A stretch of DNA of 60,613 bases from JAGQRJ01 sp041402045 (GTDB taxonomy: Bacteria; Planctomycetota; J058): assembly GCA_041402045.1 (NCBI GenBank), contig JAWKSZ010000050.1, positions 1 to 60,613 on the forward strand. Reading direction: 5' to 3'. The position numbers and the translations under genes were made by a program. Below, piece by piece: positions 8,027 through 16,852 of this stretch; position 1 is the stretch's first letter, and each line of letters starts with the position of its first letter. The notes beneath the pieces are model-generated. The model did no database searches. It was not told the DNA's origin and saw nothing but the letters and a program-made list of their open reading frames with translations.

Positions 8027-9286
8027 ATGCACCGCACGTTCTGGATCGCCGCGCTCGCCGCCGGCCTGACCCTCTGCGCCCAGGCCAGCGACCATATCGA
8101 CGGGGAGGTCACCAAGACCCACCCCCTGGCCGACCTCTCGGACCTCTACGCGTTCCCCACTCCGGGGGCGCCCGGGCACCTGACGGTGGTGCTGAACACC
8201 CACCCCTTCGCGGTGGGCAAGAACCACTTCTCCTCCAAGATCGACTACCGCCTCACCCTGCGGGCGGCGGCGGTCGACGTCGCCGGGCGCGCGATCCAGA
8301 CCCAGGCCGACTCCGAGCGCGTGCTGACCCTGCACTTCGACGACGCCGCCGAGCCCCACACCATGAGCTGCTCCGGCGCCGAGCTCAGCCGCACGGTCAT
8401 GTTCAACGCCGTCGACCCCGACATGCCCAACGGGCTGCGGCTGTTCGCCGGGCACCGCTCGGACCCGTTCTTCTTCGACGCGCTGTGGGCGACCAAGACC
8501 GCGAGCAAGGGCAAGATCGCCAAGAAGGGCTGGGCCAAGGTCACCATGAGCGGCCTGAACGTGCTGAGCGTGGTGGTCGAGGTCGACGCCCGCCGCCTGT
8601 TCGGCGCCGACGCGGGCCTGATCGCGATCGTGGCCGAGAGCGTGAAGGCCGACGGCGGTGAGCGCCTCGATCGCCTCGGGCGCCCCGAGGTGACCAACGT
8701 CTCCATGGTGAACCACGACGACGAGCCGGACCTGCGCGACGGGTTCAACGGCCTCGCGCCCTTCGACACCACCGCCGAGGCGGCGAGCGCCACCCGCGCG
8801 CGCCTCGTCGACAACATCGCCTACTACGACGCCCTCGACGGCGCGACCCAGTGGACGGCGGAGGACGCCGAGCGCTACGCCGCCACCGTCGCCGACGACT
8901 TCCTGCTCGTGGACGTGCGCAAGCCGACCTCCAGCGCGGGCTACTTCACCATCGAGGACGCCGTGCTCGCGGGCCGCGAGCCTACCGCCGCCGGCGGGCG
9001 CCTGCTGACCGACGACATCATGGACACCCTGTTCACGACCCTGATCAACCACGGCGAAGGCCCGCGCATGTCGGACGGCGTCGACGCCCCGAGCAAGCGC
9101 ACCTCCGACGAGTTCCCCTACCTCGCCGCCCCCTCCCTCGGCGCGCCCAACCGGCTCAAGTCCTGGCTGGTGCGCAAGGTCTCGGGGATCCCGGGCAGCG
9201 CCTACACGAAGTACGCCCCCGGCGTGACCGACGCCCTCGAGGGTCAGAGCGACGACCACGACCACGACCACGGGCACGGTCACTAG
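8027..9286 (+). CDS. DUF4331 secreted protein, copy 2
   Basis: This 419-residue paralogue of the preceding gene shares nearly collinear motifs: SDHIDGEVTKTHPLADL, DLYAFPTPG, GHRSDPFFFDALW and DDFLLVDVRKP. It has a signal peptide ending near QAS (about 20). It carries a longer histidine tail, DHDHDHGHGH, suggesting metal binding at the C-terminus. A GGGAGAGA-type ribosome site precedes the ATG. The two copies have diverged enough to be functional paralogues rather than a recent assembly duplication. A hairpin follows directly after the stop. Confidence 0.87.
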   Translation: MHRTFWIAALAAGLTLCAQASDHIDGEVTKTHPLADLSDLYAFPTPGAPGHLTVVLNTHPFAVGKNHFSSKIDYRLTLRAAAVDVAGRAIQTQADSERVLTLHFDDAAEPHTMSCSGAELSRTVMFNAVDPDMPNGLRLFAGHRSDPFFFDALWATKTASKGKIAKKGWAKVTMSGLNVLSVVVEVDARRLFGADAGLIAIVAESVKADGGERLDRLGRPEVTNVSMVNHDDEPDLRDGFNGLAPFDTTAEAASATRARLVDNIAYYDALDGATQWTAEDAERYAATVADDFLLVDVRKPTSSAGYFTIEDAVLAGREPTAAGGRLLTDDIMDTLFTTLINHGEGPRMSDGVDAPSKRTSDEFPYLAAPSLGAPNRLKSWLVRKVSGIPGSAYTKYAPGVTDALEGQSDDHDHDHGHGH

Positions 9287-9288
9287 GT

Positions 9289-9306
9289 CCGGCCGCTCGG
9301 GGCCGG
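9289..9306. terminator. Hairpin after DUF4331 pair
   Basis: CCGGCC and GGCCGG form a 6-base stem with a 6-base loop, three bases after the stop and followed by CCCTTCTCC. It is a plausible terminator of the DUF4331 unit. Confidence 0.45.
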
Positions 9307-9309
9307 CCC

Positions 9310-9375
9310 TTCTCCTGCGGAAGCGGCCCGACGGTCGCGGGCGGGGATAAACCCGGATAAACCCCGCCCCTACCC
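9310..9375. repeat. Interspersed repeat related to the 30.8-31.0 kb island
   Basis: It contains GCGGAAGCGGCCCGACGGT, then GGGGATAAACCC and a second GGATAAACCCC, then GCCCCTACCC. The reverse complement closely matches the stretch at about 30945-30990, so the same non-coding repeat family occurs about 21 kb apart. No gene is seen in 9287-9494. Confidence 0.55.
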
Positions 9376-9494
9376 CTGTGGGGGCTCACGCGCGGGATCC
9401 GAGCGGCTCTGCCGATTCGCACACGACCCTGCGGGGGCGGGCGTGCGCTGACTGGCTTCGCCGCTCGGCGTCGCGCGGATACGCGCCGCCAGCT

Positions 9495-10513
9495 CTAGCG
9501 CGGCGCGAGCGCGTCCCACGCCTGCGCGCGCGCGCGGGCCGAGGCCGCGGCCTCCGGGCGACCGGCCGCCTCCCAGGCCCGGGCTTCGCCGAGGGCGGCG
9601 GCGTGGGCCAGGAGCAGCGCGCGCCCTTCGACCGCCGCCAAGGGGAACGCGTCCCGCGCGTCCGCGGCGTGGGCGAAGTGCTCGGCGGCGAGCTCGGGGT
9701 CCTCGGCGAGCAGGAGCTCGCCCGCGAGCAGGTGCGCGGCGGCGTCGAAGCGCGGGGGCCAGGGGCCCGGCGCGCCGCCGTTCAGCGCGGCGCGGGCCAC
9801 GTTGAAGCGCCACACCAGCGGCGGTGAGAGCGGGAGCACGCTCCCCACCGCGTGCTGCAGGCCGCGGTTGATCCACACCTGCCGCGCGCTGGCCGAGTCG
9901 GCGAGGGCGTAGCCCGCGAGGTCGAGCTCCAGGCGTAGCGCGTTCGGAGCCGAGGCCAGGCCGACGAAGCCCGCCTCGGGGTCCCCGCGGCGGACCGCGC
10001 TCCAGGCGGCGAGGGCGGCGAGGCGTCCGCCCGGCTGGGTGAGCCAGGCCTCGGGGTCGAGGCCCTCGGCCCGCGGAGCGCGGGTGAGCCACGCGGCCGC
10101 CTCGGCGTCGGGCTCCCCCAGCGCCCAGCGCAGGGTCGCGCGCTCTGCGAGGAACCCGAGGTCGTCCTCCCCCGGGGTGGCGGCGGCGTAGGCCGCGGCC
10201 ACCGCGCGCAGCGCCTCGGGGGAGCGCCAGGCCTGGGGAAAGCGCGCGCGCACCCGGGCCAGCTCCAGCGCGCGTCGCAGCGCGGCGCTCGCCGGGCTGG
10301 GCTCCAGCCAGGCCGCGGCCTGGTCGAGGCGGCGGCCGGTCCGCACGTCTTCGAGCAGCGCCTGCGCGAGGGCGTCGCGCGCCGCGCGCGGGCGCGCTCC
10401 GTCGTGAGCTGCTCGCGGGTCGCGCTCGCCGCGAGGGCCGCCAGGACCCCGGCGGCGAGCAAGGCGGTCCCCAGGTTGGGGACCGGCGCCGAGCGGTTTC
10501 GCCCTGTGTCCAT
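9495..10513 (-). pseudogene. Membrane-anchored Ala-rich protein of unknown function, frameshifted
   Basis: An ATG at 10513, preceded by GGAGA, opens a frame with one membrane helix (GTALLAAGVLAALAAS). The frame then shifts near 10383-10400 inside a run of CG, after which about 290 residues follow to the stop at 9495. The body is alpha-helical and Ala/Leu-rich (repeated WLTR, AAEHF, LLLAHAAALGEARAWEAAGR), which suggests a TPR-like solenoid. I do not recognise the family. The total length is one base short of a multiple of three, which fits one missing base. It is divergent from the next gene. Confidence 0.6.
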
Positions 10514-10588
10514 GGTGGCGTTTCTCCTGCCCAAGATCGGGAAACCGGACTTCACCGAAGTGTACAAAGAGCTCGCGACAAGAGGCTT

Positions 10589-10604
10589 AGGGTCCCCGGA
10601 CCCT
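10589..10604. promoter_or_regulatory. Inverted repeat in divergent promoter region
   Basis: AGGGTCC and GGACCCT flank CC in the 111-base spacer between the divergent genes at 10513 and 10625. TACAAA and its complement lie nearby and could serve as -10 elements. It is a possible shared operator. Confidence 0.25.
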
Positions 10605-10624
10605 GGTTTGTTTCTGACGCGACC

Positions 10625-11209
10625 GTGGACGGACGAGGGCTTACTCCTGGGGCTCGTGGCCTCATGGGCTGCGCCGACGACGCGCCGCCGCCCCCCGGGG
10701 CGGGGGTGGCGCCGGTGGTCAGCGAGGCCCTCGCGGGGCGCGCGCCGGTCGCGCCGGTGGCGAGCTCGGCGGCCCTGGCGTCGCTGCAGCGGCTGAAGCT
10801 CGACGCCTTGCCCCTCGACCTGGGCTCCGCCGCGGCGCTGGGGGCGCCTGCGGCTCGCGAGCTCGACGACTCGTCGCGCGCGATCGCCCACGAGACCCCC
10901 GAGGCGCTGATCGAGGACACCCTCGCGGCGCTGGCAGCGGGGGACGTCCTGGCCCTGGCGCGCGCGCTGCGCGGACCGGGCGGGGCCCTGACCGAGGACG
11001 ACGCCGCGCGGGCCGAGCTCCGCTTCTTGGCGCCCTCGGCGCAGCAGTTTTGGGGGCGGGTCGCCGAGGCGGTCCGCGAGGGGAACGTGGACTGGGTCCC
11101 CGGCGAGACGCCGGACGAGGCCTGGCTGGTGGCGCACGTGGGCGGCGCCGCCGGGAGCTATCGGATTCGACTCCGGAGAGAGGGAGAGGCATGGGTCCTC
11201 GCAAGCTGA
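10625..11209 (+). CDS. Small exported protein of unknown function
   Basis: From GTG 10625 the frame gives 194 residues; an in-frame ATG lies at 10664. Near the start the sequence reads GLMGCADDAPPPPG, a possible lipobox cysteine, but the preceding hydrophobic stretch is weak in this frame. A strongly hydrophobic LLLGLVAS lies in the neighbouring frame, so a base error near 10640-10660 may hide a normal lipoprotein signal. The body is Ala/Leu-rich and ends with YRIRLRREGEAWVLAS, like a small beta-sandwich (NTF2 or DUF4878-like, speculative). It overlaps the hydrolase start by 19 bases, so the pair is probably co-translated. Confidence 0.6.
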   Translation: MDGRGLTPGARGLMGCADDAPPPPGAGVAPVVSEALAGRAPVAPVASSAALASLQRLKLDALPLDLGSAAALGAPAARELDDSSRAIAHETPEALIEDTLAALAAGDVLALARALRGPGGALTEDDAARAELRFLAPSAQQFWGRVAEAVREGNVDWVPGETPDEAWLVAHVGGAAGSYRIRLRREGEAWVLAS

Positions 11210-13017
11210 ACGGGAAGGCGCTGGTCGTCATGGGGTGCGCGCTCGCGGGCGCGCTCGCGGTCTCGCTGCCGAGCCGCGCGGTGCCGGTGAACGACCCCGG
11301 TCCGTTCTTCCCCCTGGTCGGGGGCCACCGCGGCGCGGCCTATCAGGACGCGCTCCCTCGCGGCGCGACCTACCAGCTCGACACCGGGCGCCTGCCCGCG
11401 GGGGTGCGCCTCGCGAGCGACGGGCGGCTGAGCGGGACCCCCAGCGAGACCGGCCTGTTCGAGGCGGTGCTCTCGGTGCGCGAGGCCGGCGGGCTGAGCT
11501 ACCCCGCGCGGATCAGCCTCACGGTGCACGAGGCCGACGAGTCGGACCTCCCCGCCCAGGCGCGCAGCTTCCGCTCCTCGGGCAGCTTCTCCGTGGATCA
11601 GGAGGACCTCCAGGTCCGGATCCGCAGCACCTTCGACCAGGCCGAGGTCCGGACCCTGGTGCGGCTCTACCGTCCGAGCGGCAAGCGCAACGCGCCTCTG
11701 ATCTTGTTCCACCGCGGGCGCGGCTTCGACTACGACATGTACAACACGCTCCTGGGCCAGATCGCCTCCCACGGGATCGCGGTCGCCAGCGTGCAGGACA
11801 CCCTGAGCTTCGCCGGCGGGAGCTTCGGCGCGCAGTCCTTCGACTACGACTTCATTCGCCCCGAGCTGGGCATGGAGTCGGCCTCGGGCGTGCTCGAGGG
11901 CGTGAGCGACCTGCTGTTCCAGCTCGCCGACGACCCCTCGGACGCGTTGTTCGGCGCCTTCGACGCCGACAACCTGTTCTTCTGCGGCCACAGCCGCGGC
12001 GGCGGCGCGGTCCACGCCAGCCACGAGCGCAGCCTGCGCCTGCGGCTCAAGGGCCTGATCTACCTCATGCCCTTCGACCTGCGCTACTTCGCCGAGTGCG
12101 CGCCCCCCGGGCTCTCCCCGGCGTATCCGATCTTCGACCAGAGCCCGCGGACCCCGAGCCTGGTGATCGCCGCGGAGAACGACGGCGACCTGACCTACCC
12201 GATCGCCGACCAGTTGATCGATCGGGCCACCGGCCCCACGACCCAGGTCACCGTCTACGGCGCCGTGCACAACCTGATCTCCGACCGTCAGCGCGCCGAG
12301 GGCAACGACACGATCAGCCGCAGCTCCGAGCAGCGTCAGGTCGCCGACTGGATCGTGGCCTTCGTCAAGCGCTGGGCCGAGGGCGAGACGGACCTCGACC
12401 GCCGGCTCTACGCCGGCGGGCACCAGGCCGACGAGGACGCCGCGGTCGCGAGCTGGAACCCCAGCGCCCGGACCCTGGTGTGGGAGGCGGCCGACGACGC
12501 CGACGCCTCGCGCAACGCCCTCGGTCAGAACCTGATCCTCGACCTGCGCCGGCAGGAGTACGCGGTCTATCCCACCGTGGGCAACATGACGAGCCTGGGC
12601 CTCAAGCACACCGTGCTCTCGCCCCAGGAGCGGATCAGCATTTGGCGCATGGCCGCCGACCGCCCGCTCGAGGTCGCCGACCACAAGCGCCTCGTGCTGC
12701 GCATGACCCAGACCAGCTCGGTGGGCTGGTCCTGGGGCAGCGTGTGGCTGCGCCTGATCGACGCCCAGAACCAGGTCGCCTGGGTCCAGCTCCACGAGCC
12801 GGGCGGGCTGGGGCACCTCCCCGAGTTCGGCGCCGCCGGCCACGGCTCACGGCACCGCCGCTTCGCCGACGTGCACGTGGACCTCGAGCGCGAGCTCCTC
12901 GCGGGGAGCGCCACGCCGTTGAACCTCGACCAGCTCCTCGCCCTGGACGTGATCCTCGTGCGCGACGACGCCCAGAACGCCCGGTCCGTGGTCGTCGACG
13001 CGGTGCGCTTCGAGTAG
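11191..13017 (+). CDS. Secreted alpha/beta hydrolase with N-terminal putative-Ig domain
   Basis: This 608-residue protein has a signal peptide (about 1-30). Residues about 60-112 match the He_PIG Ig-like pattern (RLPAGVRLASDGRLSGTP). The hydrolase core (about 140-400) shows the nucleophile elbow GHSRGG with Ser268, an acid candidate in AAENDGD (about 331) and a His candidate in YGAVHN (about 360), like chlorophyllase/cutinase/PET-hydrolase-type enzymes. The last 200 residues form an added beta-rich domain, possibly binding. A strong GGAGAGAGGGAG ribosome site supports this ATG. The likely activity is extracellular ester hydrolysis; the substrate is unknown. Confidence 0.8.
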   Translation: MGPRKLNGKALVVMGCALAGALAVSLPSRAVPVNDPGPFFPLVGGHRGAAYQDALPRGATYQLDTGRLPAGVRLASDGRLSGTPSETGLFEAVLSVREAGGLSYPARISLTVHEADESDLPAQARSFRSSGSFSVDQEDLQVRIRSTFDQAEVRTLVRLYRPSGKRNAPLILFHRGRGFDYDMYNTLLGQIASHGIAVASVQDTLSFAGGSFGAQSFDYDFIRPELGMESASGVLEGVSDLLFQLADDPSDALFGAFDADNLFFCGHSRGGGAVHASHERSLRLRLKGLIYLMPFDLRYFAECAPPGLSPAYPIFDQSPRTPSLVIAAENDGDLTYPIADQLIDRATGPTTQVTVYGAVHNLISDRQRAEGNDTISRSSEQRQVADWIVAFVKRWAEGETDLDRRLYAGGHQADEDAAVASWNPSARTLVWEAADDADASRNALGQNLILDLRRQEYAVYPTVGNMTSLGLKHTVLSPQERISIWRMAADRPLEVADHKRLVLRMTQTSSVGWSWGSVWLRLIDAQNQVAWVQLHEPGGLGHLPEFGAAGHGSRHRRFADVHVDLERELLAGSATPLNLDQLLALDVILVRDDAQNARSVVVDAVRFE

Positions 13018-13018
13018 C

Positions 13019-13171
13019 TCAGCGTCCGACGGGTTCGTCGTCCCAGAGGATCCGCTCGGCGGGGGTGTCCAGGTCGGCGAACTGTCCGCTCTTGATCGCG
13101 TAGACGCAGGCCCAGGCCGCGACGGCGGCGAGGACCAGGGCCAGGGGGATCAACAGGTAGAGCACGCTCAT
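13019..13171 (-). CDS. ccoS: cbb3 oxidase assembly protein CcoS
   Basis: This 50-residue protein with one membrane helix (SVLYLLIPLALVLAAVAAWA) continues into the family signature IKSGQFADLDTPAERILWDD. CcoS is needed for inserting cofactors (copper and haem) into the cbb3 oxidase. It is the last gene of the operon, and its ATG overlaps the ccoI stop (ATGA). The length is typical. Confidence 0.93.
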   Translation of the reverse strand: MSVLYLLIPLALVLAAVAAWACVYAIKSGQFADLDTPAERILWDDEPVGR

Positions 13172-15555
13172 GGCAGCCGTCCGGCTTGGGAAGAGCTCCC
13201 GACCACGGTCAGGGAGCTGAGGGGCATGAGGACCGCGGCGAGGAGCGGGCTGATCCAGCCCGCCGCCGCCAACGACGCGGCGAGCACGTTGTAGCCCAGG
13301 GAGAGCTTGAGGTTGCGGCGCACGGTGCGCCGCGCGCTCGCGGCCACGTCGAGCAGGTCGAGGAGCACGGCCAGCTCGTCGCGGGTGGCGTAGGCGTGGG
13401 CGACCGTGAGCGTGCCCTCGGCGCCGCCGCGCAGGCCGAGGCCCACGCTCGCCGCCGAGAGCGCGAGGGCGTCGTTGACCCCGTCCCCGACCATGAGCGT
13501 GGGCGCGTCGGTGGCCTCGAGGTGCGCGAGCTTGTCCTCGGGGGAGAGCCCGCCGTGGCAGCGCGCGGGGTCGAGGCCGAGCTGGGCGCCGACGGCAGCG
13601 ACCGCCGCGGGGTAGTCGCCGGAGAGGATCCCGACCTCCCAGCCGCGCTCGCGCAGCGCGTCGACCACCTGCTGCGCGTCCGGGCGCAGGGGGTCGCCGA
13701 AGGCGGCCGCGCCCACCAGCTCCCCGTCGACCTCGATCGCCACCGGCGAGGCGTCGCCGGCGCGGGCGAGGAACCCGCTCCACCAGGCGGGGGCCTCGGC
13801 GGGGAGGATCCAGGCAGGCGCGCCCACCCGCAGGCGGCGGCCAGCGACGGTGCCTTCGACGCCCTGGGGGCCGTGGGTGACGTCGCTCGGGGTCTCCGGC
13901 CCGCAGGTCCAGGCCTCGCGGAAGGCCCGCGCGAGCTGGTGGGTCGAGCCCTGCTCCAGGCCGAGCACCAGGGGCTGGAGCGCCTCGGGGCCCTCCCAGA
14001 CCACGAGCCGCGAGCGCCCCTGGGTCAGGGTCCCGGTCTTGTCCAGCCACACCTGACCGGGGGTGCCCAGGCGCTCGAACACCGAGCCGTCGCCGATCAG
14101 GAGCCCGCGGCGCGCGGCGCGGCCGAGGGCGACCCCCACCGCCAGGGGCGTGGCCAAGGCGAGGGCGCAGGGGCAGGTCACGATCAGGAGCGCCACGGCG
14201 TGCTCGAGGGCCAGGCTCGGGCCGTGGGACCACCAGGCCGCGGCGACCGCCGCCGCGAGGGCGAGGACCACGACCACGAACACGCTGGCCACGCGGTCGG
14301 CGAGCTGCACGACGCGGACCTTCTGGCGCGCGTCGCGGGTCACGGCCTCGAGCAGCTTGCCCACGCGGGTGGCTTCCCCCGCGGCCTGGGCGCTCACGTC
14401 GACGGGCCAGCTCAGGTTGCGCGAGCCCGCGAACACCGGGGAGCCGGGGCCCACGGGCTGCGGGCGCGACTCGCCGGTGAGCACCGAGGCGTCGACCTCG
14501 CTGCGCCCGGAGGCCACCTCGCCGTCGACGGGGAAGCGCTCGCCGGGCAGCACGCGCACCGTGTCGCCCACGCGCAGCGCGTCTCGGAACACCTCGCGGG
14601 GCTCGCCGTCGACGACGCGCCGGGCCTGGGTGGGGATCAAGGTCTGCAGGGGGTCGCCGACCTTGGCCAGGTGCCGGCGCTGGCGGCGCTCGAGCCAGCG
14701 GCCGCAGAGCAGGAGGAACACCAGTACGCACACCGTGTCGAAGTAGATATCGCCCACGCCGCGCAGGGTGTTGACCAGGCCGGCGATCAGGCCGGCGAGC
14801 ATGCCCAGCGAGACCGGGACGTCGACCCCCAGGCTGCGCGCGCGCAGCCCGGCCCAGGCGCCGCGCAGGAACACTCGGCCGGGGCCGAACACCGCGGGCA
14901 GGGTCAGGGCCAAGCAGCCCCAGCGGAACGCGCTGCGGAACGCGGGGGACATGCTCGCCAGCTCGCCGCTGTAGAGCGCGAAGGCCATGAGCATGACGTT
15001 CCCCGCCAGCGCGCCGGCGAGGGCCAGGCGCACCAGCGCCGCGCGGTCCTCGCGCTCGTCGGCGCTCTCGGCGGCGTCGGCGCGGTAGGGGTGCGGGGGG
15101 TAGCCCATGCGGTCGAGCTGCACGGCGATCGCGCCCAGAGACGTGCGCCGCGGGTCCCAGCGCACGTCGGCCCGGGCGCGGCCGAGCTCGAGGCGCGCGC
15201 TCTCGACCCCCGGGATCACGCGCGGCAGGCGCTCGACCAGCCAGGCGCAGGCGCCGCAGTGTACGCCGTCGAGCCGCAGGTCGATCGCGCAGGTCCCGTC
15301 GGGGAGCTCGCGGCCGTAGCGCGTCCAGAACAGGGGGTCGTCGAAGTCGGCGTACTCGCGGCCGGTGGGGCGCGGCGCGGGGCGCCCCTCCTCTGGCGCC
15401 AGGCGGTAGTAGGTCTCGAGGCCCTGGGACTGGAGCAGGGCGTGGACGCTGGCGCAGCCCGGGCAGCAGAAGCGACCGTCGACCTGGGTCGAGCCCAGGG
15501 GCTGCCGGCAGTGCAGGCAGGCGTCGGGGGGCGCAGCCACCGCGGCAGGCGTCAC
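13168..15555 (-). CDS. ccoI: Copper-type P1B ATPase CcoI/FixI
   Basis: This 795-residue protein has an N-terminal Cys-rich segment (CLHCRQPL and FCCPGCASVHALL, residues 13-40), then a heavy-metal domain with GVHCGACAW (98-104). The P-type ATPase core carries TGES (360-363), the transmembrane CPC metal site in TCPCALAL (460-467), the phosphorylated Asp in DKTGT (505-509) and GDGVND (690-695). CcoI exports or delivers copper for the cbb3 CuB site. The GTG start overlaps the stop of the TauE-like gene (GTGA), and its own stop overlaps ccoS. A much longer open frame continues upstream but is antisense-type noise. Confidence 0.95.
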   Translation of the reverse strand: MTPAAVAAPPDACLHCRQPLGSTQVDGRFCCPGCASVHALLQSQGLETYYRLAPEEGRPAPRPTGREYADFDDPLFWTRYGRELPDGTCAIDLRLDGVHCGACAWLVERLPRVIPGVESARLELGRARADVRWDPRRTSLGAIAVQLDRMGYPPHPYRADAAESADEREDRAALVRLALAGALAGNVMLMAFALYSGELASMSPAFRSAFRWGCLALTLPAVFGPGRVFLRGAWAGLRARSLGVDVPVSLGMLAGLIAGLVNTLRGVGDIYFDTVCVLVFLLLCGRWLERRQRRHLAKVGDPLQTLIPTQARRVVDGEPREVFRDALRVGDTVRVLPGERFPVDGEVASGRSEVDASVLTGESRPQPVGPGSPVFAGSRNLSWPVDVSAQAAGEATRVGKLLEAVTRDARQKVRVVQLADRVASVFVVVVLALAAAVAAAWWSHGPSLALEHAVALLIVTCPCALALATPLAVGVALGRAARRGLLIGDGSVFERLGTPGQVWLDKTGTLTQGRSRLVVWEGPEALQPLVLGLEQGSTHQLARAFREAWTCGPETPSDVTHGPQGVEGTVAGRRLRVGAPAWILPAEAPAWWSGFLARAGDASPVAIEVDGELVGAAAFGDPLRPDAQQVVDALRERGWEVGILSGDYPAAVAAVGAQLGLDPARCHGGLSPEDKLAHLEATDAPTLMVGDGVNDALALSAASVGLGLRGGAEGTLTVAHAYATRDELAVLLDLLDVAASARRTVRRNLKLSLGYNVLAASLAAAGWISPLLAAVLMPLSSLTVVGSSSQAGRLP

Positions 15556-16349
15556 GAGGAGCCTCCGGCCTCGCCGCAGCACGGCGCGCGGGTGGGCACG
15601 ACCGGGGCCGGGGCCTCGTCGGTGCAGCAGGGGGCGTCGTGGGGCACCGGCGGCGCCTCGGCCGCGGGGGCCGGGGGCGCGACGACGTAGCTCAGCCGCG
15701 CGCGCTCGGCGATCAGGAGCGCGCCGACGGCGATCAGCACCAACCCGCCGAGCACCGGGGCGGCGCCGCGCAGGCGATCGGCCAGCGCGCGCAGACCGAG
15801 GGCCAGGGCGAAGAGGATCGGCACGGTCCCCAGCCAGAACGCGGCCATGACCGCGGCGCCCTGGAGCGGGTTCGCCGTGCCGCCGGCGGCGAGCACGAAC
15901 ACGTAGAGCCAACCGCAGGGCAGCAGCGGAGTCAGGAGCCCGAGCAGCGCGGCGTGGGTCCGCGGCGGGAGGTCGGCGCCCGCCGACACCGCGCGGGCGA
16001 TCCAGCCCTGGAGTCGCGCGCCGAGGGCGCCGCGGGAGCGGGGGAGCGGCAGGCCGCAGGCGCGCCACAGCGCGGCCGCGCCCACCGCGATCAGCGCCGC
16101 GCCGGTGACCCAGGCCACCGCGCGTTGGAGCCCGAGCAGGCGCCCGCCGAGGTCGAGGGCGCCCCCCACGGCGCCGGCCAGCGCGCCGGCGAGCACGTAG
16201 GTCGAGCCGCGCGCGCCGTGGTAGGCGAGCTGGTCGAGCAGGCCCCCGCCGCGGCGGGAGCAGAGGGCCACGATCCCGCCGCACATGCCCGCGCAGTGGA
16301 GGCTGCCGAGCAGGCTCGCGCTGAACACGGCGACGAGGAGCGCGATCAC
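15552..16349 (-). CDS. TauE/SafE (UreH-type) membrane protein of cbb3 operon
   Basis: This 265-residue protein has about six membrane helices. Hallmarks are SLHCAGMCGG near the N-terminus, TPLLPCGWLYVFVLAA with a conserved Pro-Cys-Gly, and paired halves typical of the sulfite-exporter/DsbD-like UreH family regularly found in ccoGHIS clusters. The C-terminal tail is unusual: two Cys-Cys pairs (APCCGE and DAPCCTDE) in a Pro-rich stretch, suggesting thiol or copper binding. Starts and stops overlap ccoH and ccoI by four bases. The likely role is copper or redox support for oxidase maturation; the transported species is unknown. Confidence 0.85.
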   Translation of the reverse strand: MIALLVAVFSASLLGSLHCAGMCGGIVALCSRRGGGLLDQLAYHGARGSTYVLAGALAGAVGGALDLGGRLLGLQRAVAWVTGAALIAVGAAALWRACGLPLPRSRGALGARLQGWIARAVSAGADLPPRTHAALLGLLTPLLPCGWLYVFVLAAGGTANPLQGAAVMAAFWLGTVPILFALALGLRALADRLRGAAPVLGGLVLIAVGALLIAERARLSYVVAPPAPAAEAPPVPHDAPCCTDEAPAPVVPTRAPCCGEAGGSS

Positions 16350-16852
16350 GGGCGATCGCTCCGGGTGTCCACGACCTGGCTCGAGACGAAGCGCTCGCCG
16401 CCGCGCACGACGGTCAGCGAGAGCTCCCACACCCCGACCCGGCGCATGGCGAAGGCCCCGGCGTAGCGCCCGGGCTCGGTCTCGCTCAGCGTCGACTCCA
16501 GGGGGTGGTCGAGGTCGGCGCGGTGCCGGGCCTCGCAGGTGACCTCGGCCCCGGCCAGCGGCGCGCCGCTCGCGTCGCGGGCGTCCACGTTCAGGATCCG
16601 CGCGCCGCCGGGGACCGCGTCCAGGCTGCAGGCGATCGTCCAGCCCAGGGCTGCGCTGGCCTGGGCCTCGGCCACGTGGGCGTCCCAGGCCAGGCCCTTC
16701 TGGTAGTAGTCGGGCTCGACGTGCTGCCGGGGGTCGGACACCGCGACCACGATCAGCACGGTCTGGGTCAGGACGCACATGGCGAGCAGGCCGACCAGGA
16801 ACAGGGGCCAGCGCCAGGCGCGCTCGGGGGTCGTGGGCTCGTGCTCCGTCAC
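16346..16852 (-). CDS. ccoH: cbb3 oxidase assembly protein CcoH/FixH
   Basis: This 168-residue protein has one N-terminal membrane helix (about 15-40) and the FixH signature DYYQKGLAWD (about 49-58), followed by a periplasmic beta-sandwich (RYAGAFAMRRVGVWELSL). CcoH stabilises early cbb3 assembly intermediates. The GTG start overlaps the ccoG stop and the gene's stop overlaps the TauE-like gene. Confidence 0.9.
   Translation of the reverse strand: MTEHEPTTPERAWRWPLFLVGLLAMCVLTQTVLIVVAVSDPRQHVEPDYYQKGLAWDAHVAEAQASAALGWTIACSLDAVPGGARILNVDARDASGAPLAGAEVTCEARHRADLDHPLESTLSETEPGRYAGAFAMRRVGVWELSLTVVRGGERFVSSQVVDTRSDRP

Noticed and set aside
15556..16284. N-terminal extension of ccoI to over 1,000 residues
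   Set aside because: The extension is Arg/Pro-rich and antisense-like, overlaps the TauE-like gene completely, and the family start with CLHCRQPL lies just after GTG 15555.
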